From the NCBI GenBank assembly GCA_037957365.1, contig JARHVA010000081.1, positions 6,563,501 through 6,627,500 of the forward strand: a DNA stretch of 64,000 nt, given 5' to 3'. Below the pieces are notes generated by a model. It saw only the letters and a program-made list of their open reading frames with translations, had not been told where the DNA came from and made no database searches. The stretch's first letter is position 1. Each line of letters opens with the position of its first letter. A program made the translations under genes and the position numbers. Shown here in pieces: positions 33,799-45,450 of this stretch. This DNA comes from Torreya grandis (Eukaryota > Streptophyta > Pinopsida > Cupressales > Taxaceae).

Positions 33799-35390
33799 GA
33801 GTCACGGACTTGACTTGTAGTTGTCTCAGGGTCTCCTATAAAAAGGGGCAAAGTTATCTCTGCTCTTAAAACGGGTTACCCTCCTTCCTCCTCCTATCAC
33901 CCGCTCAAGGGACTTCGAGCTCACTTTAATGTCGAAGTGATTCGATTACCGCTCTAACATAACCACGGTCAACAACGTCACGCATGAATGGGGCTCTTGG
34001 TTCTCATAACCCCCTATCTATGCTTCCTTTTTGGTCCTTGTCAATGAAAGAGCAATATGCTTTTCACTTCTTCTGCACTTTGGTCACATTCACCTTCATC
34101 ACTTGTCAATCGACTCAACTCAACTCTCTTTTCAGACCATCAACCTGACCTAGCCTATTCACCCTAGTTTCTATGGACACCAATACACATGGAAACTATC
34201 GACTCGACCCAATTTATGTTAAGCATAAACCAATACTTGCTGAAGCATAAATAGACCTCAATTCATTTTTAGCATACATCCATCACGAATATGGAATATT
34301 GCTAGGGATGAAAAACCCGTCAACCAATGTTGCAGAATACACCATTTGGAAAAGGCTGCAACATCTTTTTTTTTTCTCATCATTTCATCCAATCATCGAC
34401 CAACCTATCAACCATTTTAACCACCTGTCTACCACTCGGACGCTTGGTCTGAACTACATTGGTCTGAGGCCCTATCACCAGGGCTATGTAGGCAGCACTC
34501 AGTTGACATGGGGTCTTCTGAGGTTAGCTCGACCATTCTCATTTGTCCGTCTCTCTGATGGACAAACCTTCTTTCTTTCTTTTAACCATAATCTTGTCCT
34601 TAACCACCACCCATTTTATCCCTTTGACCCTCCCTCCCTTCTAGGGAGAACTACATTGGCCTGAGGCCCTATCACCAGGGCTATGTAGGCAGCACTCAGT
34701 TGACATGGGGTCTTCTGGGGTTAGCTCGGCCGCATCCTTTCGTCCATTCATCCATCCATCGACCACCAACCATTGGAGATCATGCCTATCTCCTCTGACC
34801 TCGACCACTTCCAAGACGTTGTTGCCTTGGTTGTTTTTGCATGTATGCTACCTCATGACTGGTTAGCAGAATTGTGCGTAGACCTTTTTGGACCCTCACA
34901 AGTATAGGATCGCACACCGGTTGATCCGCACTACTTGTGACTTTTTCGCATTTCTAGGAGCACTTCCTGAGCCCGGGATACCTGGAACGCGACGACCCAT
35001 TTGGAGCTTCAGCTTAGATTGAGTGACCCGATCAGCAGATGACTAAATGCTGGGGCCTGGTTACTTCAATTTTGGCACTCCTCGACCCTTGACCTGCGAC
35101 ACTTTGACCTGACCATCTCGTGCAGTGGTATGCGCGCAATCATGACCTTTGCAGCGTTCACCCTCACCCCTTTTTCATCTGCTCTTTATCAAATCAGCAC
35201 CCGATTCCCGGTTCCCTTCCCTCGACTCCTGCTTTGAGGGGGAATACCTCATCCTTACTCGGGGCATTTCATTTCCTATTTTGTCTTGCAGTTCATTCGA
35301 ACAACCAACAAGACGAAATCACCTTTATCCCTCACCTGGGGCACTCACTCCTATTTTTGTCTTGCAGTTCGTCCAGAACAACCAACAAGA
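33262..35390 (+). other. B 3' untranslated region with repeated motifs
   Basis: It contains CTCCCTCGAAGGA motifs starting near 33524, 33571 and 33626, two CTTCCCGCATNGATCAG motifs (33681, 33741), a run of 33 A (33765-33797), an 83-bp direct repeat (34451 and 34648) and a duplicated hairpin before the polypurine tract. The CTCCCTCGAAGGA and GATCAG motifs recur in order in D (about 62790-63025), so they are an old family feature. Open frames here (34299-34664, 35120-35518) show no domain and are not called genes. Confidence 0.75.
34451..34731 (+). repeat. Direct repeat of about 83 bp in B's 3' region
   Basis: Copy 1 starts at 34451 and copy 2 at 34648 (both gaactacattgg); each runs to a gttagctcg phrase, with few mismatches. 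Inside each, GCCCT and AGGGC can pair around atcacc. The copies are 197 bp apart, start to start. Confidence 0.8.
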
Positions 35391-35396
35391 CAAAAA
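35279..35396 (+). repeat. Duplicated hairpin directly upstream of B's polypurine tract
   Basis: Copy 2: TTTTTGTCTTG (35354-35364) is perfectly complementary to CAAGACAAAAA (35386-35396), with a 21-base loop. Copy 1: TTTTGTCTTG (35279-35288) pairs with CAAGACGAAA (35309-35318), one G-U pair, and a nearly identical loop. The second arm of copy 2 overlaps the start of the polypurine tract. Confidence 0.75.
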
Positions 35397-35404
35397 GGGG
35401 CAAA
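35391..35404 (+). other. B polypurine tract
   Basis: CAAAAAGGGGCAAA directly precedes the 3' LTR start TGTAGACACC. C has the equivalent GGGGCAAAT. Confidence 0.85.
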
Positions 35405-36622
35405 TGTAGACACCGAAATCGTGTCGACTCCCCTGGTCCTTCCCCGTCTTATTCTTCTTCGCCTATTGAACCCTTGTCGATCGCTTGTTTCACCAACCTT
35501 GACCCTGGCAGCATGTAAAGATGAACACAGAGCTAAAACTAGACTCTATACCCATTATGCATTTGCCGACGTCGGTCTTTACCCGACCGATGTCACCGAC
35601 GTCGGTCACCTATCAGCTGACGTCGGCAATCCTGCCGACGCCGGTCACCTTCCCCTGGTCCGTTATCAGTTACCATTCGGTTTCCCGAAACGGTTGACGA
35701 ACCATTTCTGGAACCGTCCCCATCCCCCGCCTTCATCAACCTCTGCCAGCGATTTGAAGGAAGAGATCCCCGAACGCTATTCAAAAACACTGACCAACCT
35801 GCGAATTCCTCCGTCAACCTGCGAACTTCGAGCAATCATCAACACAAACGACATCAACTAATCTGCACACCATGGCTTCCATCGCGACTTCTACCAGGTA
35901 AGTATCATTCTGTTTATTTCATTTCTTTTTTAGTTATTATTTATCAGTCTGTTATCTCTGCCTCTGTCCTGACTCTGTTCAACCCTATCCCGACTCTGTT
36001 CAATCCTGTCCCGACTCCCCCAGACTCTCTCAGACCCTGTCCCGACTCCCCCAGACTCTCTCAAACCCTACCCTGACCTTATCAGACCCTGTCCCGACTC
36101 TGTTCAGCCCTATCCCGACTCTGTTCAGCGCTGTCCCGACCCTGTCCAGACCTTCCCAGAACCTGCCCCTACCGACGCCGGTCACTACCCCGACCGATGA
36201 CGGCACCTTAACCGACGTCGGCACCTTCCTTGACCGACGCCGGCACCACAGAGACCGACGCCGGCGACTGTGCAGAACAGTGCCGCTTATCAGGTACGCC
36301 TTTTATTTTTCTGTCATTTATTTCTGTCATTATCATATACTTTCGTCCAATTTTCTACTCTTTTTTATCAGTGGGTTGATATCCTTCTAGGGAGTCTTTT
36401 GTACTTCTGGGATCGGGCGTTCGCCTGACAACCCACCATATCTTTGACTAACGTTTTTTGTCCAGTCTCTTTTTCGCAGGTGTCATTCCTCCACAGCCAA
36501 AGAGGAGAATCTTTCAACGTCTGATTTCGGTGCGCACGACTTTATCAGGTACTTCTAGCCTTAACCATCTTTTAGTTTCTTATTTCTCTTTTGAATGTAG
36601 AAAGCAATTTTGCATAGAAACA
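35405..36622 (+). repeat. B 3' LTR
   Basis: 1218 bp, collinear with the 5' LTR and followed by target duplication AATGG (36623-36627). It retains all motifs of the 5' copy except the third palindrome of the first cluster, where two transitions change CGGCCGACG to CAGCTGACG. Confidence 0.96.
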
Positions 36623-36627
36623 AATGG

Positions 36628-36778
36628 ATCAGATGTCTTAGTGTCATCTACCATTTGAATTCATTTGGAGTGAATAGGTGGATAGTTTGGAAGCTATGTT
36701 GTTTTCCACCTAAGCTTCTTGTATCCTGACCTTGTCCTCAAGATCATACACTCTCAAGACAAACCACTCTGATACCAC
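36628..36778 (-). pseudogene. K leader and first codons of K gag
   Basis: Right-hand flank of B inside K. On the minus strand the primer-binding site is TGGTATCAGAGTGGTT (36777 to about 36762), the complement of initiator tRNA-Met. It is followed by about 100 bp of leader and an ATG at 36654-36652 (MVDDTKTSD) that opens K's gag and runs into the B insertion. The rest of gag is at 22890-22226. Confidence 0.75.
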
Positions 36779-37315
36779 TAATCCAAAACATAGAAATTTT
36801 GACTGAAAAATATTTTAAGAACATGAAAATATCATAGTAACAATGAATTCTCTGAGAAGAGATGTTTTATTACTCAAGATTGTAATACAACTATATACTT
36901 ATCTCTGGGAAGAGATGTCTAATTTCAATTTTGGGTTACATATATATTTATACATATTTTGAAAGTAGGAGGAGGATGTGGAAGGTCACTAACCTCAAGG
37001 GAGATTAAGTGGTTTGACTTTTATGATTTAAAACAATACAAAATTTGAGGAATTACTATTTTTAAAAACTTAATATTTTTAGACTACACTACTATAATTG
37101 AAATTTAGGGTACTTTCATTGGGTTTTTGGGGGTCAAAAACTACTTAGAAAATATTTGTACCATCTCACCACGTTTTCCTTTTTCTTAGCTTTCCAACAG
37201 TTCAAATAGGGAGTCAATTGGAGCTACAGTGCAAAAGTTAAGGCTCTCAGAAGTTCAGTCATCAATTGGGGTAGAACCATCACCCAAATTATCACCTAAA
37301 TTTCTGCCCAGATCA
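36779..37315 (-). repeat. K 5' LTR
   Basis: 537 bp, homologous to 19569-20101 and 45663-46189. The outer end (TGATCTGGGCAG on the minus strand) is at 37315, next to target duplication CACAT. A rough hand comparison with the 3' LTR gave about 14% differences. Confidence 0.87.
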
Positions 37316-37320
37316 CACAT

Positions 37321-40300
37321 ACTCTCCCGGTCCATTATTTGAAATGGTGAAATGATTATAAGCTTTAGGAGGTGTCATTTGGGAAAGGGAATCCAAGGTA
37401 TTAGGATCTATACAATTATCTGGTGAAGGATTAATAAGTATAACTTTTTGTTTATCCTACTTGGAACTTGGATTCATGCCATAATGATAATTGTAGCTTT
37501 AAAATTTGGCCTCAAGATGTTTGCAGTGTTCATATGGGTTTAAATATCTTATAATATTCACGTCCATCCCTAAGTGGGAAAACTTGATACATTGGTGCAG
37601 CATTGATGAGACTGCATGAATCTCATGTAACCAAGGCCTACCTAGAATCATATTGTATGATAACTCAAGATCAATCACATGGAAAAGTGTAACATGATTC
37701 AAAGGCCCAATGATAACTATAAAATTAATGGTGCCTTATGATTCTCTTTCTTGATTATCATAGGCTTTGATAGTTATCATTTTTTATTGGAGATCTGCCA
37801 TTGTGTACCCAAGAAGATTGATGAGCTTTAGAGACACTATGTTGAGGCCTAATCCATTATCTATAAGGACACATTTCACTTTATGTCACTTTATATAAAA
37901 TTATATGTACAATGGGTTATTATGGAGTGGGCCAAGGGAAGACATATCAATTTGGTTGAATGTGACTTGTTGGGTGGGAGCTATGTGTCCAACCAAAGAT
38001 TAAAATTTATCAAGGGATATGTCACTGGTAATAGTTGATTGGGTCAAAAAATCATTCAAGATGTTCTTGTGGATTATTGACATTCATAAAAAATCTAAAA
38101 TAAAAATTTGTGCTAATGTCTTCTACAATTATTACGTAATATCAAACTTCTTGTTTTGGTCACTAGTGAATGATGTATTCTAAGGCTAAACATTTAGTTG
38201 GATGACAGGTAAAGTGGTGGATGGTTATGGGTCTGGGATAGTGATATTTGACATCTAAGTTGTGATTACACAATCAAGATTAAATATTGGACCATTATGG
38301 CTAACCAATGTTGGGAATGGTGTGGGACCAGATAGGACAAGTCTTGATTGTTAGTGCACTCATATGTGGTCACGTGGCAAGGATGAATTGTTGATATAAG
38401 CTCCAAAGGGGGAAGTCCTAGTTTGTTGGTTTGCCATATGCACTCCCAGGCCATAGAAGTATTATCCATGTAATTTGGTTGAATGTTGTTGTTTATCAAT
38501 GGTCTAGGTTGATTAGTGCTTGGTCTAGGATTAATGAAGATGGTATTAACACTACCCTCAACAATATGACCTACAACCTTATTTTAGTCATGTGCAACTA
38601 CATGATATGTTTGTTGTTTGTTACCATCCTCACCTTGGTTTTATCCATTATTATATCATTGTGGGTTTTACTTTTGATTTTGTTGGTTTAGCCTTTGATT
38701 TTGATACTACACTGGTCATTGTTGTTTTTTCTAATTATTCTATTGATGTTGATTGTTATGTCAAGGAAAAGGGTTTTGATGAATCCCAAGAGTTTGATTG
38801 GAAGTGGAAGCACCATTATACAATAATATCTCCCCAGTCTCCAACATATTCTCAATTAAATTCTTAATTTGGACACATCTTTGTATATTATGCCTGTTAA
38901 CCTGATGATAGTCACATAATTCATTTTCATGATACCAATCATGATAAGGAATGCCGTACAGATAATGTTTTGGTATAGTCCAACTAGTTAGATTAGTGGT
39001 AGTAATATTGTGAAATATAGACTCAATAGGTTCTCCTAGGTTGCTAAAGACACAATGTGTAGGCATGATTCTCCTAGGAGGAGGGAATTGCAATGGTAAA
39101 GGCTATTGTATTTATTGTGCAGGTCTTGGTTATTGTGCTTATGGCATTGGTTGGAGAGGTTTCTAGGTAGGAGTAAGGTAAAAAGTGGTGTAGATGAAAT
39201 TTTCATCATTTGTACATGATGAGATTTAGTCACTCCATTTTGCACAACATTCCTATTGTGATTGACATTCTTAAGTCTTTCTTGGTTATTAACTTGCTGT
39301 GGTGATGCTTGTGCTTGACTGAGATGTTGATGCTAGTCATTTACCTAATTGGTACCCTGATTTTGATTAATTGAATTAAGCTTGATGACTCCTTTATTGA
39401 TGATCACTCACTCAATCAACAAACTTTTTTTGATGATTTCCTTGAAAGTATGTGTACATTGTAGTTCCAAATGATAAGCTATTTCACTATGCAATTTTTT
39501 TGTAAACATAGCGGCTAATTATTTATCTAGTAAATTGTGGGTGAAATAACTTGAAAAGGCTCTCCATCACTATAAATAACTTACAAAATTCTCACCAACC
39601 TTTTTATTTGCTTGTTTTAAGTCCACTAATGAAATCTCATGCTTGAGATTATAGGAAAAGTGTTGCACAAACTTATCAAAAAGATCATAAAAATCTATTA
39701 CTAAATTTTTGGGCAACTTTAAAAACCACTCCAAGGCTTGTCTAGCCAATCTCCTCGAAAACAAGAACAAAAGGTATATGTCACTATATGCCACTAGTTG
39801 ACATGTGATAAAGAACTCAGTCAAATGGGCCTTAGGGTCACTTCTTCCTTTGTATTTATCAAATTTTAGTGGTTTGTATCATGGAGGAAATGGTATCTAC
39901 AAATACTCCATGTTGAATGGATACGAACACACATCATTTAATTTGAAATTTTTAGTCTATTTCTCAGCTTGAATAGTAGCAATTACATCCTTCATCTGTT
40001 ACAATTCTTGGGATAAAAAACTGGAAGGAACATTGGTTTGAGGGAAAATATTGGTTTGGGTAAATGGTTAGGAGGTCACAAGTGGGACACTTTGACCTAG
40101 GTATGATAGAGATACCTATTGGGGTATATTGGTTTGATTGGGGAATGGACCAATAATATCCATACATGGATTATGATGTACTTGAAATTACACATTTGGT
40201 TGTGTGATATTCTAGTTTGGGTTGGTGATAAAGGTTTGAATTGGAGGATTTTGTGGTTGGGATAGAGGGATATAACTATACTATGTTTATTGTGGTTGAA

Positions 40301-41658
40301 AAGGGACATGCTGTTAACTAATCGAACCTTATTTTTGAGTGGGAACTTGTGGACCAAGACCTTGTCTCTGAATTTGTGACACATTTTGAACCAATGGTTG
40401 TCTAGCAGGTACTTGAAAAACATGGGGACCTCTTTATTGCATGGATCCTTATGGAGAAGTGAAAATAGGTTATAGATTTGGCACCTATCACTGACCAAGA
40501 TTTGGACATTATTGACTAGTCATTGCTTGGTTTTGGATTGGAATATTAGTATGTGACTGAAGAGGTATGTTTTTCATTACCTAGTGAGGTGGAACATTAG
40601 TTGCCCCTAATTAAGGTAGAAAAGTATTTATTCTCTATGCATTGATACACTAGATTATGCCTACTATTGTGAAATACTACTCATTGCTTATTGAGGAGGA
40701 GTAGGATTCATCACATTCTATCATCGAGGCATGACATTAGTGCTCCCTAGTATGATAATCTAATCATGGGATTAACTATAGGCACATCTTGTTAGCTAGT
40801 TGTTTGTGCATTAGTACCACTTTGATTTAGATTAGATGTTGCATACACATTGTCTACTACATTTGGCTCACTATTCTATGTGAAGGCTAAAGACACTTAT
40901 TTAATAATGGGTATATGCATCAAGTTATCTACCGAAGTGGTTTTCACGAATGGGTTGGAAATTGGATTCTCTTATCTTGTTAACTCTATCAACACTCCTA
41001 TTAAAGGAACTAGGTAAATAAGAGGCTTACTCACCATGTTCATCTGATTGAAATTATGTGCTAGATTTAGGTAGGTTTGATATGTTATCTATATTTTATT
41101 AAAGTAATCTTCCATGATGTTTTTACCTTGATTAGATATATTTAGGTCTTGATACTTTATCTGGACTAGAGCCATAAGATTGTTACAAGAAGCATGTTAA
41201 TTGTAAATGATATTGTGGGGCACTCTTACTAGACTTGGTAAATTTTCATGGAGAAAGTATACTAGAAATTTGGCCCCTACCTATATATCTCTAACCAAAA
41301 TCTCATCTTTATTCTCTAACAAATGTTACTCAAAAAAAAATGGATCATACATGAAAGTCTTATAAAGAGAATATGACTATTGAAGAATTGGCTCATCCAC
41401 TATGGGTATTGTAGCTAGGTATTGTACGATTTATTTTTGGTCTCATTCTAAATAAGGTGGTGTGTTAACCAAATAGTTAGCCAATGGATCTTGACTTTGT
41501 GCCCCTGATTGAGTATTATAAGAGGGATAAGAATCCATCTCATAAGCAATATTATCTGCATATGGGTATTGCACCATTTCTTCCTAAATAACTACATTAC
41601 TAATCCCTGAATTGCACATGACTCCACTATAAGTGTAGGAATACATGTTGGAATCCAT
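37321..41658 (-). pseudogene. C gag and protease (decayed)
   Basis: Minus strand from an ATG at 41658 (MDSNMYSY). It has a Pro/Gln-rich head with open piece 40498-40097. The capsid-like region in open piece 39824-39570 (ARQALEWFLKLPKN) matches B ORF1 around 340-400. A zinc-like module in open piece 39093-38761 has ENELCDYHQVNRH then RCVQIKNLIENMLETG, with C, H, H, C all present; no second module was seen, unlike B. Protease at about 37880-37500 has VLIDNGLG in place of B's MIDGGAS, then MILGRPWLHEIHA in open piece 37702-37499. The reading stops at the K insertion (37320) and resumes at 19563 in the linker before RT. Confidence 0.8.
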
Positions 41659-44190
41659 AGTCAATGCTTTGCGATAAAACATCAAAGAGTTATAAAAACT
41701 CTAAAAAATACAAAATCTAAAACAAATGATGTTCCAACTTGGCCTAGATTAATGAAAAGGATGAAAAGGTTTATGAAAAGATTTGTGAGGAAACAAGCTA
41801 GCCTGAAGTATTTAATGTTTCACTATTCACACAAAGATAAGCAAGTAAATGGACTAAAAATTGAAATGCCAAACTCTAAGGTAGAAGTGTTTCAAATCAG
41901 TCTAATCTAGGAATTTAAATTTTCCTAGGTCTTTTAGACTTTGAAATAGATGAAAGTTTTAATCTAATGGATTTGAAACACTTCTAAAAAACACTAGGCA
42001 TTTGATTCTTGAACATGAACTTGATCAACAAGGTGTAATGTATGAAACAAAAATGCACTTTAGAGATAGTTTATTTTCTCATAACTAATGGTATAATACT
42101 TGGTTCTTTTAAATAAGCTAGACAAAAGTGAACAATATAACTATGCTAGACAAAAGATCACAAAAGTACACTCAATTTGGTTTGAAAATGTAGGAACAAA
42201 TTTAAACCCTATGTAAGAGGGTCTATGAAACAATATTTGAAATGTTTTGTGAAACATAATGTTGCTACACCACCCAAAATGTGTGACATAAATGTTTTTT
42301 TCAAAAACTCTCTAAGGCAAAGATAATTTCCCATAATTTTGATAGCATAACACTACTTTTCTTGACTCAAAATGTTATCATGCATAGACTCAAAGTGCAA
42401 GTGTTTAGCAAACAATGGGTTAAGTATATCAAGTGATGATGATGATTATGAGTCTTAAAAGACCTTCAACCCAAATTGGAAATTAAACCTAAGTTCCCTC
42501 AAGTTTAGTGTAAATGGTGAACCCACTTAACACATTAGCCCTATGAACTTATAAAGGTGTAATTCTGAATTTAGATTATAAGTGAAGGACTTAATACAAC
42601 TTTGGTAAAGGTCTAGACTCAATTGGGTAGCATAACTACACCAAAGTGGATGATATGACTCCCAATCTTTTGATGAACTTTGAACAAGGCAAATTGATGT
42701 TTTCACATGGGTAGCATAATGCTTCTTTGTTCAAAAGAAAATTAGGACTATGTGTTTTGATTTGAATTATTTGTGTACACAAAGTTTTAACTTCAAACAA
42801 GACTTTAATCTAGGCTAATACCATATAATTAATTTCTCTTAGATCTTAAATTGACAAGCTTGCTTGGTATTGTTGGAATCCATCAATATATGTCATTTGA
42901 GAGGATTTTAAGTGTTTATCCAAAAGTAAATGCACATTATATACTAGGTTTTTTACACCCCTATTCTCTCAAATTATAGTAATATGACATGGACCTTGAG
43001 GCACACCTTACACTAATAATACTTCCACAACTAGTGGGGATTTGTCTAAGATCTAATAAGTTTTTGAACATTCTAGGGAAATCAATTGCACAATGACTTT
43101 CATGTCAAACAATGCAAAATAAAAGCATCGATTTTGGGTGTGTATCACTTGGCTTGTTGCACAAAGGTCTAGTCCTTTTTGCAACCACTACATCCTATTG
43201 TTTGCTCAATGTAGTACAATGTCCAAAGTGCCACTACATCCCATGTTCAAATCCAATTAGGATCCAAATGAAGTCAATGTTAGGAGGTGAAACCCTAGGT
43301 CAAAGCTTCACTAAAGAACTCATGGGAGGTGATAAAGTCCCCCTCATAAGCCAATTTTGCATAAAAACAAAGAAATCATGAAAGTAGAAAGACTTTTGGG
43401 TCATTTTCAAGGTCACCGAAACTTTGACAATTTTTTGGGGAGTGTTTTAGATGACTTTATTTCTAAGCCTTGGACTAGGATACTTGCAATAGGAATGGTA
43501 TTTTTTATTCCAAGGGTTCCCTAAAGGGAAAAAATGAAAGAACATACATGTAACATCCTTCTTTTTTCCAAACAAGGATTTAACTCAAACAACTAAGTTA
43601 ATACAAAAACTTGGAAAGGTGAGTTCATTTTTAAGCCCAAATGTAAAATGAGGTCGTGTTCATTTGAACCCTTGGTATTAGTTGCAAAATTTGAAAAAAC
43701 TCATCATAAACATCTAAATTTTTTTGTTAAACACCAAAACAAGGTTCCTAATTAATTTTTAAGCATGCAAAAGGTGATTTAAAACATGTTTTTAGCAAAT
43801 TTAAATATTGGTCCTATAACAAAAATGTTAGCATGTCCTTTATTTAGCCTTGAAGCTCTTTTGGGTTTGAAACAATGAACTTTAAAAAAAGAGCTCTTAA
43901 GTCTATATTTTAATAAAAACATAGTGACTGATGTCATTCATATAATCGATGATGGTTACATTTGCTAATCGATGATAGTTATCTAACTGACATCGTTTGT
44001 ACTAATGTGACTGATGATAGCTATCTAATTGATGTCAATTTTACTAATCAATTTTGGTTACTGTGTAAACCTGTAGCAAATTAAAAAAATGGCAAAACAA
44101 AGTTAAAAAATCAATTTTCAAGAGTTTTAATGATCCAAATGAAGATTTTAAAGTTGTAAAATGATTTTCTTCATGTGTGGGATGCATCTT
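41659..44190 (-). other. C untranslated leader
   Basis: 2.5 kb between primer-binding site and gag start, without credible genes (the open piece 43112-43381 has no domain). Near the primer site, about 43925-44060, there are degenerate repeats built from ATCGATGAT-GTTA and ACTGATGTCATT-like phrases. It is longer than B's leader (0.8 kb), either by insertion or lineage difference. Confidence 0.55.
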
Positions 44191-44208
44191 GTCCCACCAA
44201 GCATGCCA
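44191..44208 (-). other. C primer-binding site
   Basis: The minus strand reads TGGCATGCTTGGTGGGAC, two bases after the LTR end. It is the same site as in B, with two C-to-T changes. Confidence 0.75.
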
Positions 44209-44210
44209 TA

Positions 44211-45445
44211 TGTGATCTAATAATTTTACTCAAGAGTGTATGGCTAGAATCATGTTAGTTTCAAAATGAAAACAAAATGAAAGAAACACACTAACTAGCA
44301 TAACATCTCTAGGCCTAGACACTAGGGAGAGTTTAGTTAACAAACATGAATAAAACATATAACTAAAATGTAAAAGAAATCCTCTTTTACCTTCCTTGGA
44401 TGCTCCAATTTTTTTTTTTGTAGTGGCTTGATTGGCTTGTGCTCATGAAGTCCTTGGCAATGGAAGCTTGGCTACCTCCATCTCTTCTTGACACCTTTGG
44501 CTGTGGCTTGGCTTGGCTTGGAATCAATTTGGCATGGTAACACTAGTTGCTTAAAGATTTTGGAACCATTTGTGCATTATAAATTTGCATAATCATGTTT
44601 TTTTGAAGATATTTTTGCATTATAACTTTGCACCAAAATAGCTTAGAAATGATGTTCATGGCCTCTCTATTTATATATTTTTGAGAATGTCTAGAATCAA
44701 CATGAACAGTCTATCCTAAGATTGAGATGTGTGGTTGAAGATTAATTGAATTTTTAGAATTAAGTTTATAATTATCCTCATCATGAAATTGGAATAAGTG
44801 GCAATTAAGAGGCATGGAGGGCATTATGGAAGGCATTGATGAGGCACAAAGGGCATGAATCTTGATATTTGTGGCATTTATGGTCTAGGGATGTCTTCCC
44901 AAGAAATGAGGTCAACTGATGATGCAGATATTCAATATTAATTTCCAAAAGAAATTATTCAACAAGTTTGCATGGATTTTTTTATTAGGCTCTAATTTGG
45001 TTTAATTATCTCTTAAGCATGATTAAGTATTGTATGCATAAATTACTCAAATTGATCAGAATGCCTTGTTATTGGTCCAAATTTTGACTGGATTGGAATT
45101 AGAATTCAATGTCAGATGCATAAGAACCATATTCCCATTTAGGATGTTAGCAATATCAAATAACAAAGGCACGTGTCTTGTGTAAGATATTTGATAGGAA
45201 AGAGCAATCCATAACACCTGGGTGTAAAATTGGTATTTTGACTCAAAATTATATTATCAAAGTTAGCTGGCCCATAAATTGCATTACCCCATTTAGGAAT
45301 ACCCTAACCAAAATCGGCACTTGAATATTTCAATTTCAACTCATTTAATGTGCTTTAGTATTTTTAGGCCAAATTGTGTATTTTAAGTGGAAATTGGCCA
45401 AAAGCCTGATTGGAGGTCATTGGTGGCTAGATTTAGGTGTCTACA
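44211..45445 (-). repeat. C 5' LTR
   Basis: 1235 bp, homologous to 11546-12781. The outer end TGTAGACACCTAAATC (minus strand) is at 45445 and is followed by target duplication AAGGC (45446-45450). Confidence 0.88.
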
Positions 45446-45450
45446 AAGGC

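Larger units (their letters stand above)
22896..36622 (+). mobile_element. B: young, nearly complete Tat-lineage Ty3 LTR retrotransposon
   Basis: The element is 13,727 bp with two 1218-bp LTRs (22896-24113, 35405-36622) and the exact target duplication AATGG at 22891-22895 and 36623-36627. Order: LTR, primer-binding site 24117, 809-bp leader (24114-24922), ORF1 Gag-protease (24923-29752), a frame break, ORF2 RT-RNase H-archaeal RNase H-integrase (30043/30103-33261), a 2.1 kb 3' region with repeats and a 33-base A run, polypurine tract, LTR. The second RNase H, order and size are those of the Tat group. No extra ORF precedes gag, unlike Ogre. It is GC-richer and far richer in CpG than everything around it, consistent with recent arrival. 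It sits at codon 9 or 10 of K's gag. Confidence 0.97.
19569..37315 (-). mobile_element. K: internally deleted Ty3 element with initiator tRNA-Met primer site, interrupted by B
   Basis: The element is bounded by related LTRs (19569-20101 and 36779-37315) and flanked by the exact duplication CACAT at 19564-19568 and 37316-37320. On the minus strand: 5' LTR (right), primer-binding site TGGTATCAGAG, gag start at 36654, the B insertion, the rest of gag (22890 to about 22230), then directly RNase H and integrase (about 22060-20400), and polypurine tract AAGGAGGGAGGAA before the 3' LTR. Protease and RT proper were not found, so about half of pol is deleted. Without B the element is about 4.0 kb. A third LTR copy of the family stands alone at 45663-46189. 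Confidence 0.88.
11546..45445 (-). mobile_element. C: decayed Tat-type Ty3 LTR retrotransposon, interrupted by K and B
   Basis: The element is bounded by related LTRs (11546-12781 and 44211-45445) and flanked by the exact 5-bp duplication AAGGC at 11541-11545 and 45446-45450. It reads on the minus strand: 5' LTR on the right, primer-binding site, leader, gag and protease (41658-37321), then K inserted at 19569-37315, then linker, RT, RNase H, archaeal-type RNase H and integrase (19563-15450), a long 3' region and a polypurine tract at 12782. Without K it would be about 16 kb. All genes carry many stops, so it is inactive. Its target lies between D's leader and D's gag. Confidence 0.9.

Noticed and set aside
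34299..34664. 121-codon frame in B's 3' region
   Set aside because: Includes one copy of the 83-bp direct repeat and low-complexity stretches, with no matching frame in D's 3' region.
35286..35861. 191-codon open frame crossing the polypurine tract and 3' LTR start (and 22888-23295 in the 5' LTR)
   Set aside because: GC-rich LTR sequence with few stops by chance; it crosses functional borders (hairpin, polypurine tract, LTR start) and shows no recognisable domain.
36458..36658. 66-codon frame running from B's LTR into K
   Set aside because: It crosses the LTR end and target duplication, so it can only have arisen with this insertion; only the upstream exon-like segment was kept as a separate finding.
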